From JAPSGB01 sp963775185 (GTDB lineage Bacteria > Myxococcota_A > Polyangia > Polyangiales > Polyangiaceae): 64,000 nucleotides of DNA. Each line of letters opens with the position of its first letter. Within the stretch, counting starts at the first letter, position 1. The translations under genes were made by a program, and so were the position numbers. Location of the stretch: positions 930,001-994,000 of the forward strand of contig CAVZIE010000031.1 in assembly GCA_963775185.1 (NCBI GenBank), read 5' to 3'. The notes under the pieces were generated by a model that was given only the letters and a program-made list of their open reading frames with translations, made no database searches and was not told the origin of the DNA. Shown here piece by piece: positions 41,205-56,400 of this stretch.

Positions 41205-42128
41205 TCACGCACGCGCGGCGGCGACGGCCCGGTACGCGCGCAGCGTCGCACCGACGGCCTTGGCGGGATCGAGCCGGTACTCGGCGCCCTGTTGGCTCCA
41301 GCCCGCGCGCGATCGCAGCCGCGAGCACGGGTAGCTCGAGAGCTGGAGCACCGCGGTGCCACCCGCGCAGCTCGATCGAACCAGGCGAAGGGAGGCGTAG
41401 GCGAAGCGGCGCTGGAACCGCGTGGCCGCGTCCTGGGGCAGCGGATTGCCGCGCCGTGATGAAAGACGGATCACCATGCGGTCGATCAGCTGCTCGCGCG
41501 TCTTGGTGTAGCGGCGCTTGGGTCGGCTCTTGCTCTTGAGCTGCGTCATCGCATCCACACGGAGCGCCGTGCCGTCGCAGAGGCGCGCCTCGAGGCGTAG
41601 CCAGTGTTGCCGGTAGAGCCTGCCCGATCCGTGCGTCGGCGTGAAAGCGCCGTGCTCCAGCCCGCCCAGATCCACGAACAGCTGCACCGGCGAGCCGGGC
41701 GCGAGATCGGCGACCAGGCTCTGCAGCAGCGCTTCCGCGATGCCGAGCTTGGCGGCGTCGAGCTCCACAGCTGCGACGTTTCCGCGCCGGACCAACAACC
41801 AGATGAAGGCGATCAGCGAGCCGAGCGCGGACAGCACGCTTGCGCCGACGACCAGCACCACCGCGGCGAGCGTCCCGATGTCGCTCAGGTAGTCCGCGAG
41901 CACCGCCGCCGCGATCGAGGCGCCGACGAAGACCGCGGGCGTGCCGAACACGAGCATGAAGAGCGAGCCCGCCGCCCACCAGCCGAGACGCGAGCGCCGC
42001 GCCCGCGCCGCGTCGCACTGTCGCGAAAGCTCGCCGAACACCGTCAGCACGCTCGGCGCGTCACCCGCGCGCTGCACGCGAATCGCCGCGTCGGTCGAGC
42101 CCGGTCCGGTGCGCCGGGTGCCGAACAC
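41205..42128 (-). CDS. Membrane protein of unknown function
   Basis: A 307-aa protein with two or three membrane segments near residues 50-115 (LGWWAAGSLFMLVFGTPAVFVG, LAAVVLVVGASVLSALGSLIAFIWLL), a cytoplasmic globular domain and a basic patch (KSKSRPKRRYTKTREQLIDRM). I do not recognise the family. It begins with GTG immediately after the nth stop, so it is probably the last gene of the gyrA-nth transcript. Confidence 0.6.
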   Translation of the reverse strand: MFGTRRTGPGSTDAAIRVQRAGDAPSVLTVFGELSRQCDAARARRSRLGWWAAGSLFMLVFGTPAVFVGASIAAAVLADYLSDIGTLAAVVLVVGASVLSALGSLIAFIWLLVRRGNVAAVELDAAKLGIAEALLQSLVADLAPGSPVQLFVDLGGLEHGAFTPTHGSGRLYRQHWLRLEARLCDGTALRVDAMTQLKSKSRPKRRYTKTREQLIDRMVIRLSSRRGNPLPQDAATRFQRRFAYASLRLVRSSCAGGTAVLQLSSYPCSRLRSRAGWSQQGAEYRLDPAKAVGATLRAYRAVAAARA

Positions 42129-42808
42129 CTACGCCTTCTTTGCTCGCAGCGCGCGCACGCGTGGCGGCTTGCGCCCGACGTTCTCGGCCTTGAACGCGCT
42201 CGGACACTCCTTGTTCACCGCGCAGGCGGCGCAGGCGGGCCTCTGGGCCGTACAGCAACGGCGGCCGTGGAAGATGAGCACGTGCGAGAGCTGATCCCAC
42301 TTGTCCTGCGGAAACAGCTTCATCAGATCCTGCTCGATGCCGATCGGCTCGTCGTGCTTCGTCCAGCCCAGACGCTGGCTGATGCGTTGCACGTGGGTGT
42401 CCACGACCACGCCCTCGGGCGTGTTGAACGCCACACCCAGCACGACGTTCGCCGTCTTGCGGCCGACACCGGGCAGCTCCACCAGCTCGGCTAGCGTGCG
42501 CGGTACCTGTCCGCCGTGATCGGCGACGAGCTTCTTCGCCAGGCCGGTGATGTTCTTCGTCTTCTGACGGAACATGCCGATGCTGCCGATGGCCTTCTCC
42601 ACGTCCTCGGCCTTGGCGCGTGCGAGCTTCTGCGGCGTGGGCCAGCGCTTGAACAGAGCGGGCGTGAGCTTGTTGACGGCGACGTCGGTCGTCTGCGCGC
42701 TGAGCACTGTCGCGACCACCAGCTCGAAGGGATTCCGATGATCGAGCTCGCAGTGCGCGTCGGGGTGCATGCCGACGAGCTTGGCGAAGGTCTTGGCCGG
42801 GTCGGCCT

Positions 42809-42812
<4 letters not shown>
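42129..42812 (-). CDS. nth: Endonuclease III
   Basis: Nth removes oxidised pyrimidines and nicks the abasic site. The 227-aa protein has the helix-hairpin-helix ELPGVGRKTANVVLG with the catalytic Lys, VDTHVQRIS with the catalytic Asp, and the C-terminal [4Fe-4S] cysteines (RRCCTAQRPACAACAVNKEC). It overlaps gyrA by ATGA, an uncommon pairing that places repair and supercoiling in one transcript. Confidence 0.95.
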
Positions 42813-45577
<2,765 letters not shown>

Positions 45578-45905
45578 GGATCAGGTGGTTTTCTTGCCGT
45601 TCCGGCGCGGTATCCCGTTCGGGGACTTCCCAGGGCAGTCACGGCTCCGGGAGCGCTTTTTCCGGCGCTTGACCTACCCCAGCGCGGGCCCCGCGACAAC
45701 TCGCGCAGCGCCCTTCGCGGCACGCCGTCGAGGGCCCTTCGGGAGGGCCTGTTTCCGGCTGTCGGCGCGCCGTCGCTACGCCAGCAGCGCGCGGCTGCAG
45801 GGTTCGACGACGTGACGAGCACGGCGTCGCGCGCCAGCATGGCGAGCGATACGTCGAGCTTGGCGCCGGCCGTGTCGAGCTTGCCGGGGCCCACGGTGCC
45901 GTCCG
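45578..45905. other. 328-bp region upstream of gyrA without a recognisable gene
   Basis: It must contain the gyrA promoter, but I see no good -10/-35 pair. It holds a degenerate copy of the dispersed element (45594-45613) and a small hairpin (GGCCC/GGGCC, 45733-45749). Open frames here have no recognisable domain; the sequence may be decayed remains of the gene whose last 65 codons survive at 45906-46107. Confidence 0.5.
45594..45613 (-). repeat. Dispersed palindromic element, degenerate copy
   Basis: TGCCGTTCCGGCGCGGTA retains the core with a few substitutions. Confidence 0.45.
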
Positions 45906-46107
45906 CTACGTCGCGAGGCCCAAGTGCGCGCCCAGCGGCAGCGCGCGCACTGCTCGCCGATGAGGGCGAAATAGTCGTTCGCGATCGCCGGCGCGACCGG
46001 CGGCACACCGGGCTCGCCGATGCCGCTCGGCGGCAGATCGCTGTTCACGACTTCCACGTGGATCGCGCGTGGCGCCTCGGCGATGCGCGTGATGCGCTGA
46101 TCGTGGG
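45906..46107 (-). pseudogene. Remnant of a xanthine-dehydrogenase-type molybdopterin subunit gene
   Basis: About 65 codons match the C-terminus of large molybdopterin-binding hydroxylase subunits: THDQRITRIAEAPRAIHVEVV, then SDLPPSGIGEPGVPPVAPAIAN and, after a frame change near 45950, VRALPLGAHLGLAT before a TAG. The rest of the gene is absent; the fragment begins right at the ligase stop codon. The frame change here is -1 (or +2), unlike the +1 breaks in intact genes, as expected for real decay. Confidence 0.7.
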
Positions 46108-47706
<1,599 letters not shown>

Positions 47707-47720
47707 GCGTCGATGGTCGT

Positions 47721-48701
47721 TCAAACGACCTGGTCGAACAAGCCCTCGTACAACGGCCCGCTCAGGTAGCGCTCGCCGGAGTCGGGAAGGATGACCACGA
47801 TCGTCTTTCCGGCAAAGCGCGCGTCGCGCGCGACCCGCGCGGCGGCGGACATGGCCGCGCCGCACGAGATCCCGGCGAGGATGCCCTCCTCGCGCGCGAG
47901 ACGTCGCGCCATCGCGATCGCCTCGTCGTTCGACACCTGCTCGACCTGGTCGACCAGCGAGAGATCCAGGTTCGCCGGGACGAAGCCCGCGCCGATCCCC
48001 TGGATCTTGTGCGGCCCCGGCACCAGCGCGTCTCCGGCGAGCGTCTGGGCGATCACCGGTGAGTGTGTCGGCTCGACCGCGACGGAGTGCAGCGGTCGCC
48101 CACGCTTGTGCTTGAAGTAGCGGCTGACGCCGGTGAGCGTGCCGCCGGTTCCGACGCCGGCGACCAGCACGTCGACGTTGCCGCCGGTGTCGCGTTCGAT
48201 CTCCGGCCCGGTCGTGCTCTCGTGGATCGCCGGGTTGGCGGGATTCTCGAACTGGCGCATCAGCACGTAGTGGTCCGGATCCTGCTGGGCCAGCTGCTCG
48301 GCGCGCGCGATCGCGCCTTTCATGCCGTCGGCACCGGGCGTGAGCACCAGCTTCGCGCCGAACGCGATCAGCACCTTGCGGCGCTCCACGCTCATCGTGT
48401 CCGGCATCGTCAGCACGCAGCCGATCCCGCGTGCGGCCGCGGTGAACGCCAGCGCGATGCCGGTGTTGCCGCTGGTCGCCTCGACGACGACCTTGTCGGG
48501 CCCGAGCGCGCCGCGGCGCTCCGCGTCGTGGATCATCGCCGCACCGATCCGGCACTTCACCGAGTACGCGGGATTGCGGCCTTCGATCTTCGCCAGCACG
48601 GTGGCCGGCGCGCCGTCGGTCACGCGGCGGATCCGTACCAGTGGGGTGCGGCCGATGCTCTGCGAGTTGTCGTCGTAGACGTGGGGGTAAGGCGTCGCCA
48701 T
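47721..48701 (-). CDS. cysK: Cysteine synthase (O-acetylserine sulfhydrylase)
   Basis: A 326-aa PLP enzyme that makes cysteine from O-acetylserine and sulfide. The PLP lysine lies in NPAYSVKCRIG, the substrate loop is EATSGNTGIALAF, and the phosphate loop is GVGTGGTLTGVSRYF. IGAGFVPANLD is typical of CysK. A TACTGT -10 box ends 6 nt before the ATG, suggesting a leaderless message. Confidence 0.94.
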   Translation of the reverse strand: MATPYPHVYDDNSQSIGRTPLVRIRRVTDGAPATVLAKIEGRNPAYSVKCRIGAAMIHDAERRGALGPDKVVVEATSGNTGIALAFTAAARGIGCVLTMPDTMSVERRKVLIAFGAKLVLTPGADGMKGAIARAEQLAQQDPDHYVLMRQFENPANPAIHESTTGPEIERDTGGNVDVLVAGVGTGGTLTGVSRYFKHKRGRPLHSVAVEPTHSPVIAQTLAGDALVPGPHKIQGIGAGFVPANLDLSLVDQVEQVSNDEAIAMARRLAREEGILAGISCGAAMSAAARVARDARFAGKTIVVILPDSGERYLSGPLYEGLFDQVV

Positions 48702-48707
48702 CGGCCG

Positions 48708-48713
48708 ACAGTA
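48708..48713 (-). promoter_or_regulatory. -10 box for a leaderless cysK transcript
   Basis: TACTGT on the minus strand ends 6 nt before the cysK ATG; no ribosome-binding site is present. Confidence 0.4.
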
Positions 48714-48771
48714 CCAGCGCCCGGGCGCGCGACCAGTCAGCCGTCAGGTCGGAGGCGGATGGGTCGGTTTT

Positions 48772-48791
48772 CCTGCCGGCCCGGCGCGGCC
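48772..48791 (-). repeat. Dispersed palindromic element, degenerate copy
   Basis: TGCCGGCCCGGCGCGG keeps the palindrome. It lies between the divergent cysK and transglutaminase-like genes. Confidence 0.5.
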
Positions 48792-48848
48792 GGCGTCGCG
48801 GCGCGCCTGGCGCGAGGGGCGCCGGCGCTCGATCCGTGAGCTCCGTGC

Positions 48849-48854
48849 TATCCC
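48849..48854 (+). promoter_or_regulatory. -10 box for a leaderless transcript (transglutaminase-like gene)
   Basis: TATCCC ends 6 nt before the GTG at 48861. Confidence 0.35.
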
Positions 48855-48860
48855 GGGACG

Positions 48861-50399
48861 GTGAGCCCGCCGAAGCGCAGCAAGCTCGCCTTCGCATGGA
48901 GCGGGCTCGTCCTGCTCTTGAAGATCGCGGTGTCGATGCTCGTGCTGTCGACGCCGCTGCTCGGCATGTGGGTCGGCTCGTCGCTGGCGGCGTACCGCGG
49001 CGGCGCGCGCTGGGTGCCGATCGTGACCGGGCTGGTCGGCTTTCCGCTGCTGCCGCTGGCCTGGGACGCGCTGTCCGAGTGGCGGCGATCGAAGAAGCCG
49101 AAGCGCGAGCGCATCTTGAAGTTCGGCGATCGGCTGCTGCTCCGCACCGTCGCGGTAAACCTGGCGTTCCTGGCGGTGCTGCTCGCGGCGCGGCCCGAGG
49201 CGGCGTTCGAGGCGCTGTCGACCCGCGGCGACTGGATGCTCCGCGGCCGCCACGGCGCCGCCGCCGAGCGCACGCGCGGCGTGTTGTTCAAGCTCGCCGG
49301 CGGGATCGAGTGGCTCTACAAGGCAGCGCACAAGGATCCGTTCAAGAACCTCGCTCCGGACGACGCCAACCCCACGCTCGACGACGGCAAGGCGGGTCGC
49401 CTCGCGGCCGACGGCTCGACCGGGGGCGGGTCCGGCGGCGCGCCGTCGAAGCCGGCGACGAGCGGCGGACCCGCGCCGTCCGGCGCGCCGGACCGACCCA
49501 CGAAGCCCAATCAACCGCCGGCTCCGGTAGCGCCGGCGTGGCCGTTCGCGGAGTCGGTCGAGCCGGTGGTGCGCGACATGCCGCGCTCGGTCGAGACCGG
49601 CGTCGCGAGCATCGCGCGCTACGTGAGCGAGCACGAGCCGGACCCGTTCCTGCGGGTCAAGGCGCTCCACGACTGGGTGGCCGATCGCGTCGCGTACGAC
49701 GCGGACGCGCTCGCCAATCGACGCTACCCGCCGCAGGACGCCGCGTCGGTGCTCGCGACGAGGAAGGCGGTGTGCGCGGGCTACGCGCGGCTGTTCTCGG
49801 CCTTGGCGAAGGCAGCCGGCGTCGAGGCGGTGTACCTGACGGGCGACGCGCGGACCGGCGAGGACGACCTCGACGGCCTGGGGCACGCGTGGAACGCCGT
49901 GGAGATCGCCGGGCGGTGGTACCTGCTCGACGCGACCTGGGACTCCGGCAGCGTCGACGGGCGGACATTCAAGAAGCAATACCGCAGCGACTACTTCCTG
50001 ACGCCGCCCGAGGTGTTCGGGATCGACCACTTCCCGTCGACGGCGCGCTGGCAGCTCCGCGCCCCGGCGCTGACGCGCGGCGCGTTCATGCGCCAGCCGA
50101 TGATGAGGCCGTCGTTTTTCGCGCGCGGCATGCAGCTCGTGCGACCCGACCGCTCGCAGGTGGACGTCAGCGGCGCGTTCGACGCGCTGATCGCCAATCC
50201 GCGCGGCCAGCACATGCTCGCGACCAGCGAGCCGAAGGGCGGGGGCGCGCGCGCCGATTGCGACGTCGCGCCGGGTCGACAGCTCGCGGTGCATTGCGTG
50301 CTGGCGGATCGCGGCGTGTTCCGGGTGATCCTGTTCGCGAACGCCAGCGAGGTCGGGACCTACGACCAGGTCGGCACGCTCGAAGCCGTGTCGCGCTGA
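48861..50399 (+). CDS. Membrane-anchored transglutaminase-like protein
   Basis: The 512-aa protein has two or three N-terminal membrane segments (GLVLLLKIAVSMLVLSTPLLG, VAVNLAFLAVLLAA), a Gly/Pro linker, and an extracytoplasmic transglutaminase-like domain with the triad Cys305 (KAVCAGYARLF), His342 (GHAWNAV) and Asp357 (LLDATWDSG). Such domains act as cysteine peptidases or crosslinking enzymes. Its stop faces that of the alpha-2-macroglobulin gene 10 nt away. Confidence 0.82.
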   Translation: MSPPKRSKLAFAWSGLVLLLKIAVSMLVLSTPLLGMWVGSSLAAYRGGARWVPIVTGLVGFPLLPLAWDALSEWRRSKKPKRERILKFGDRLLLRTVAVNLAFLAVLLAARPEAAFEALSTRGDWMLRGRHGAAAERTRGVLFKLAGGIEWLYKAAHKDPFKNLAPDDANPTLDDGKAGRLAADGSTGGGSGGAPSKPATSGGPAPSGAPDRPTKPNQPPAPVAPAWPFAESVEPVVRDMPRSVETGVASIARYVSEHEPDPFLRVKALHDWVADRVAYDADALANRRYPPQDAASVLATRKAVCAGYARLFSALAKAAGVEAVYLTGDARTGEDDLDGLGHAWNAVEIAGRWYLLDATWDSGSVDGRTFKKQYRSDYFLTPPEVFGIDHFPSTARWQLRAPALTRGAFMRQPMMRPSFFARGMQLVRPDRSQVDVSGAFDALIANPRGQHMLATSEPKGGGARADCDVAPGRQLAVHCVLADRGVFRVILFANASEVGTYDQVGTLEAVSR

Positions 50400-50409
50400 G
50401 CTTCACACT

Positions 50410-53400
50410 CTACTGGATCACCACGCGATCGCCCGGGCCACGGCCGAACGTCTCGGGGTCGTACATTTCCTCGGCCTTGGGCGGCGGGACCACGAAGGCA
50501 CCCGGCGTGGTGGCGCGCGCGACGTAGGAGTAGCTGTACACGCCGCCGTAGAGCAGGGACGCGAACGCCTCCACGCGCTCGTCGCGCATGTTCTGGTGCT
50601 CGTACCAGGCGCTCGACCACCACCACGGCACGCCGCCCTGGGCCTGCTTCGGATCGCGCGGGATCGTGCCGGTCATGGCCAGCGACGGGTTCTGCGCCTC
50701 GAAGCCGGCGGGGATCGGATCGACGAGGGCGACGTGGTAGCGGCGCGCGGGCGCCACCATCTCGATGCGCACGCGCACCAGCGCGCCGAGCTTGACGTGC
50801 CACACGCCGTCGCGATCCCGCGAGACGTCGCCCGGGGCGTCCGCGCCCTCGTACTGACGGCTCACCGAGAAGCCCGCCTCGAACGGCGGCGGCCGCAGAT
50901 CCTTGGGCACGTACTGCATGCCGACGCGGTAGTAGAGCCGGCCTGGCCCGTCCTTCGCGATGGTGACGTTCTGCGTGCCGCGCATCTGCGCCAGCGTAGA
51001 GAGCGGGATCTCGACCTGCTTGCGGTCGACACTCCGCCCCTTGAAGGCGTGCTCGGCCGCGAACCTGTCGCCGAGCCACGCGCGCGCGACGAAGTCCGGT
51101 GTGACCTTCTCGTACTGGTTGAAGTAGCGGTCGAGGCCCAGCAGCACGAACACGTTCTCCTGCGTGTTCAGCCAGTGGCCGCGCTTGCGGTGCGCGAGCA
51201 GCCCCGAGGCGACCTTCGGGATCACGTCGCTGTCGGGGCGATCGTCGATCATCGCCTCGAGCAGGATGCCGTCGGTCTTGCGGCTGGAGTCGAGGGTGAC
51301 GTGCGCCTCGTCGCTGACGCCCGTGACGAAGTGCGCCTTGCCCGCCGTCTCCGCGATGCGGTTGTCGAGGTAGCGGCGAATGGCCGTCAGCTCGCTGGTC
51401 GCCTGCGGGTCCTTGCTGATCGTCGGCAGGATGAAGCCGAGGGCGTCCATCGACAGGCCGTCGGGGCTGCCGGCCTCGTGGTACAGCTCGCGCGCCTCGC
51501 GCTTCACGTCGTCGCCGTGCAGATTGCGGACGTACAGCGAGTACGCGCGCACCGTGCGGCGCGCTTGCTCCGGATACCAGGGCGGGAAGTGGCTCCGGAT
51601 CGTGCGCAGGTAGCCGAGCGCGTTCGCCAACATCACCGGCGGCACGCTGAAGCCCTTCAGCCGCGAGCGGACGAGGGCGTGTGTGACGTGGACGCTGACG
51701 AAGGGGTCCGGCTGGCGGTCGCGCCGCCACCAATCCCAGCCGCCGCTCCAGTGCTGGCGCTGGCCGAGCTTCTTCTCGTCGGCGGCGATCGTCGCGATGA
51801 GCTTGTCCCTGCTCGGCAATCCCGGCGCGGAGAAGGCGCCGAGCACGTCCTTCAGCGCAGCGATCGCGAGCATGCGCGACGCGATCTGCTCGTTGCAGTC
51901 GAAGGGATAGCGCACCAGGTACAAGACCGCGTCGCTGAGGCCGGCCAGCGCCGTGGACGACGTCGTGATCGACAGATCGCCGACCTCGGTGAACACGCCG
52001 GCGGGCATCTTCACCGGTTGCGCGATCGCGCCCTGGTCGATCTGGCCGTACGTCGCGAACGCCTCGGTCGTGGCCGGTGTCCACACCGGTAGCTCGATCT
52101 CCGACGCGTCGGACCCTGCGGCCGAGACGGCGCCGATCTGGAAGCGCGCCGTGCCAGGCTCGCCGGCCGCGGTCGGGAAGCGCACTTCCACCCGGTCGTT
52201 GGCCGGCACCTGCACGCGCACCGCGCTCGGGCCGGTGAAGCTGGCGTTGTCGGCGCGGACCGCGACGTCGGCGACGAGCGGGTGCACGGTCTGGTTCTGG
52301 AGCACCACGGGCAGCTCGAAGCGATCGCCGAAGTTGAGGAAGCGCGGCGCCGAGGGCCGCACCATCAGCGGCAGGCGCGCCGTGACGTCGCTCTCGGCCT
52401 TGCCGAACTGCTTGTCGCCGGCGCTGGCGACGGCGACCACGCGGTAGCGCGTCAGGTTGTCCGGCAGCTTCACCACGGCGCTCGCGCGGCCGTTGGCGTC
52501 CGTGGTCAGGCGCGGCACGAACGCCGCGAGCGGGTCGAAGTTCGAGCGCATCGCGAGCGGCGTCGTGTCGGGCGCCTCGCCGGCCTTGCTCTTGTCCCGC
52601 GCTTTCGTCTCGGGGGGCGGCGCTTGTGGCGCCGCGGCGGAAGCCATGGGCTGGGGGGCCGCCATGGCACGCATCGGCATCGGCTTCTTCGCCATCTTGC
52701 CGCCGCCGCCGCCGAAGCCGTCGGCCATCTCCGATTCCGCGTGCGCGAGCGACTTCGCTCTCGGCTGCATCCGGGCGGTGTCCGGGTGCATCAGCGCGAT
52801 CCGCAGCCGCGTCTCGAAGTCCGCGACGCCGTCGCCGCGGGACGGATAGAAGACCGCGAGTGGATCGGGAAAATCGTAGCCCGCGAGGGCGAGCACCGAC
52901 TCGTCCACGGCGACGAGTGCGACGGAGGCGCCACGCACGGCGTGGCCCTGCGCGTCGTGGACGGTAAGGCCGATCCGCGTCGAAGCGCCCGGCGCCAGCG
53001 CCTTCTTCTCCGGCGTCACCACGATCTCGAGCGATCGATCCGTCGGCGGCACGCTCAGCGTCGTCTGTCCGGAGGCCGCCGCCGGGCGCAACGGCAGCGA
53101 CGGATCCGGCTCGCCGTTCTCCGCGTCGCGTACTTGCTGGCCGACCAGATCGACGCGGGCGACGACGTCCGGGATCCACGCCGGGTCGAGCTTGACCTTC
53201 AACGTGTCCGTCTTCTTGTCCAGGTGGAAGCGCACGAGCTTGACCAGACCGCCGCGCCGCAGCGTGAGTACGCCCTCCGCGGGCGCGAACGGCGCCGCGA
53301 CCAGCAGCTCCGCCGTGTCGCCGCCGGCGTACTCTTTCTTGTCCGGCACGAGCTGGACGCGCTCGCGGCCGACGCCGGGGTTCGCGGGCGGATCCTCGCC

Positions 53401-56400
53401 GAGGACCCACAGCTCGATCTGGCTCTGGCTCGCGCGACCGCTGTCGTCCTTGACGACGGCGGTCACGCGGTGGAGCCCGCCGCCGTGAGTCGCCAGGCTG
53501 CAGCGCACGGCGTCGCTCGCGCTGGTGACGTCGCACGTCTCCTTGTCCGTCTCGCGCTCGATGCGCTTGCGGCCGCGGTACGTGGTCTCGACCCGCGACA
53601 TGCCGAGCGTGACGGGCCGCCCGACGACGCTCTTGCCGTCGAGGTCCGTGACGATCACGTCGAGCTGCGCGCTCTGACCCGCGCGCAGCAGCTGGCTCTC
53701 CTCGCGCAGGCCGACCGTCACGGCGGCCGGGTGCACGAGCAGGCTCGTGCGCGCGGCCCAGGTCTGGCGATTCACATCGGTGACGTCGGCGGCGAGGTCG
53801 ATCTGGCGCGGATACGCCGGATCGAGGGCGTCGAAGTCGACGCGCAAGCGGTGACGCCCATCGGCGTCGGTCTTCGACTTCCACGTCGCCGTGCCGCGGC
53901 GCGCCTCGTCGTCGCCGCCGCCCCACCACCACCAGCGCGCGGGCTTGCCGAAGTGGTAGCCCTCGCGGTTGGGCGGCGAGAACGCGGCGTCCTGGGCCGT
54001 CACGTGCCACGTGGTCTCCGCGCCGCCCAGACCCCCACCTGCGAAGTAGGTGGCCGAGACCGTGACCAGGGCGTGGCCGCCGACCAGGTGCGGCCCTTCG
54101 CTGACCTGCGCGCCGACCTCGAACTCGGGGCGACGGAACTCCTGGATCTCGAAGCCGTGCACGCTGCTGCTGCCGTCCGGCCCTTCGAGGACCACCCGGG
54201 CGCTGCCGAGGTTGGCGTTGTCCGGCAGCTTGAACGACAGGTTGAAAGCGTCGCTGTCGTCGAGCGAGGCGCTCCCCTTGGCGAGCTCCGCGCCGCGCGG
54301 ATCGCGCACCGAGTAGCTCACCGGACCGTGGCTGCGGATGCGCGCGATGTCGCCGTCGGGGCCGCCGGTGATGCGGCGCACCCAGCCCTTGACGTGGACC
54401 GTCTCGCCCGGTTTATACAGGTGGCGGTCATCGAACACGAACCAGCGCGTGCCCTCGCCGTGCGGCCGCGCTTCGAACGTGCCGGAGCCGTTGGTGCCCG
54501 GCAGCATCACCAGATCGCTGCCGCGCGTCGCGACCAGCTCGTCGCCATGCGGTCCGAGGGCGAGGCGCGCGATGCCGTCCTGCGCGCTGGTCGCGACCGG
54601 GCCGCCGGGGATCGACACCGTCGCGCCGGGGATGGCCGCCCCCGTCGCCAGATCCGTGACCCAGGCGCTCGCGCTGTCCGCGTCCTTGAACGCGGTCAGG
54701 CCGAGCTTCGTCACCTGGACCCATGCGCGCACCCACTCGCGCTCGCGGTAGCTCCAGCGGTTCCTGGGCTTCGGTTGGTTCGGCGGCTCGACGATCGCCA
54801 GCACCTGACCCGCGCCGTCCTTCAGCGCCGGTCCGAGGTCGACGCGTGTCTCGACCAGCGCGTCGCGCTCGCCCTTCGGGTGCACGAGACGCGTCGAGAC
54901 GAGGCGTCCCGGCGGCGTCGTCAGCCGTCCGTCCCAGTCCCACGCCTGGCGGAACTTCACGTATGCGTCCCAGTCCCGGGGCGTGACCGCGTACAGCCGG
55001 ACCTTCAGCACCGTGCGGTTGACGCTGTACACCGACAGCTTGGCGTCCGACGCCGGGTCGAGCACGAGCATGCTGTCCTGCTCGGAGAACAGCGTCGGCT
55101 CCGCCTCGCCCACGTCAATCTTGCCCGTGGCGGGCTGCTCCAGCGTCTGGCCGAAGACGTCGCGGATCTCCGGCGAGAGCTTCAGCGTGTAGTGTGTACG
55201 GCCCAGGCTCCGGCCTCGCACGGTCAGGTAACGCCCGCTGACGTCCACGCGCAGCCCGGCGAGTGCCGGCTCGACCGTGACCATCCGGGTCTCGAAGCTG
55301 TCGGCGTCGACGGCGTTGGACAGCCGGATCGACCAGGGCGCGAGCGGTGGGCAGGCGCCATACCACTCGCAGTTCGCGCTCTCGAGCACCAGCGGCCCGT
55401 GGACGCGGAACGTCTCCTGCTGGTCCTGCTCCGGCACCAGCGGCCCCTCGGCGCTCGGCGCGCCCTTCTCGAGGACCAGGGCCACCGTCGCGCCCTTGGG
55501 TAGATCCTGGGTGGGCTTGATGGCGATCCAGTGGTGCGGCTGCGCCTGCGCGGACAGCGAGCGGACGTCTTCGTCCTTCGCGATCTCGTCCTCGGTCGCG
55601 GCGCGGAACGGATGCGTCTCCTGCCCCGTGCGCAGCGCGACGTGGGCCAGCAGCGCGCTCTCGTCGATCCGCTGGTTGAACTCCGCGTACACGACCGGCT
55701 GCAGGTCGACCGGGTCGCCCCAGCGCTCGGGGAATGCGTCCTTGATCGCCAGCGTCGGCGTGGTGAACGTCCACTCGGCGCTCTTGCCGAGCGCGTGTCC
55801 CGACGCCGCGCGCGTGCCGGCGGGAACCGTCACCGTGTACTTCGTCGCTGCCGGGAAGCGCTCGCCCTTCGGCTCGAAGAACAGCGTCTGCGAGCCGACC
55901 CAGCGCCACTTGCCCGGCGGCTCGGGCGACAGCCGCACCGGCACGTCGCCCTTGGCGAGCTCGCCGTGGCTCGTCACCGGCACCATCGGCTCCGAGAAGG
56001 TGATCGACAGGTTCGGCGCGACGGCGACGTCGCCCTCCGGCGCGTGTCGCAACAGCGCCAGCTCGCGGGCGGTCGTCGCCGCGGGCGGGGGGCCCGCGCT
56101 CGCCGGCGGCGGAAACGCCGTCTTCACGGTCTCGCCCGGTCTCGGCGGCGGGATCGACTTGGCGCGGAGCGCGACCGTCTTGCGCTCGGCCGCTTGCTTG
56201 AACGGCGGCAGGCGCGCCATCAGCGCCGCGGCGTCCTTCGCTCCGAGCGGCGTCGGGCGCGCCAGCCGCGCCTGGTCGGCGCGCTCGGGCTCGGCGTTGC
56301 TCAGCCGGAAGCCGAGCCCGGACTTCGACTCGCGCCACACCACCTTCTCGGGCGGCGCGGCGGCCCGGGGCGCGGACTTCGGTGGTGGCTTCGGCGGGGG

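Noticed and set aside
45906..46107. A further example of the +1 breaks
   Set aside because: The change needed is -1 (or +2) and the gene is truncated, so it is ordinary decay.
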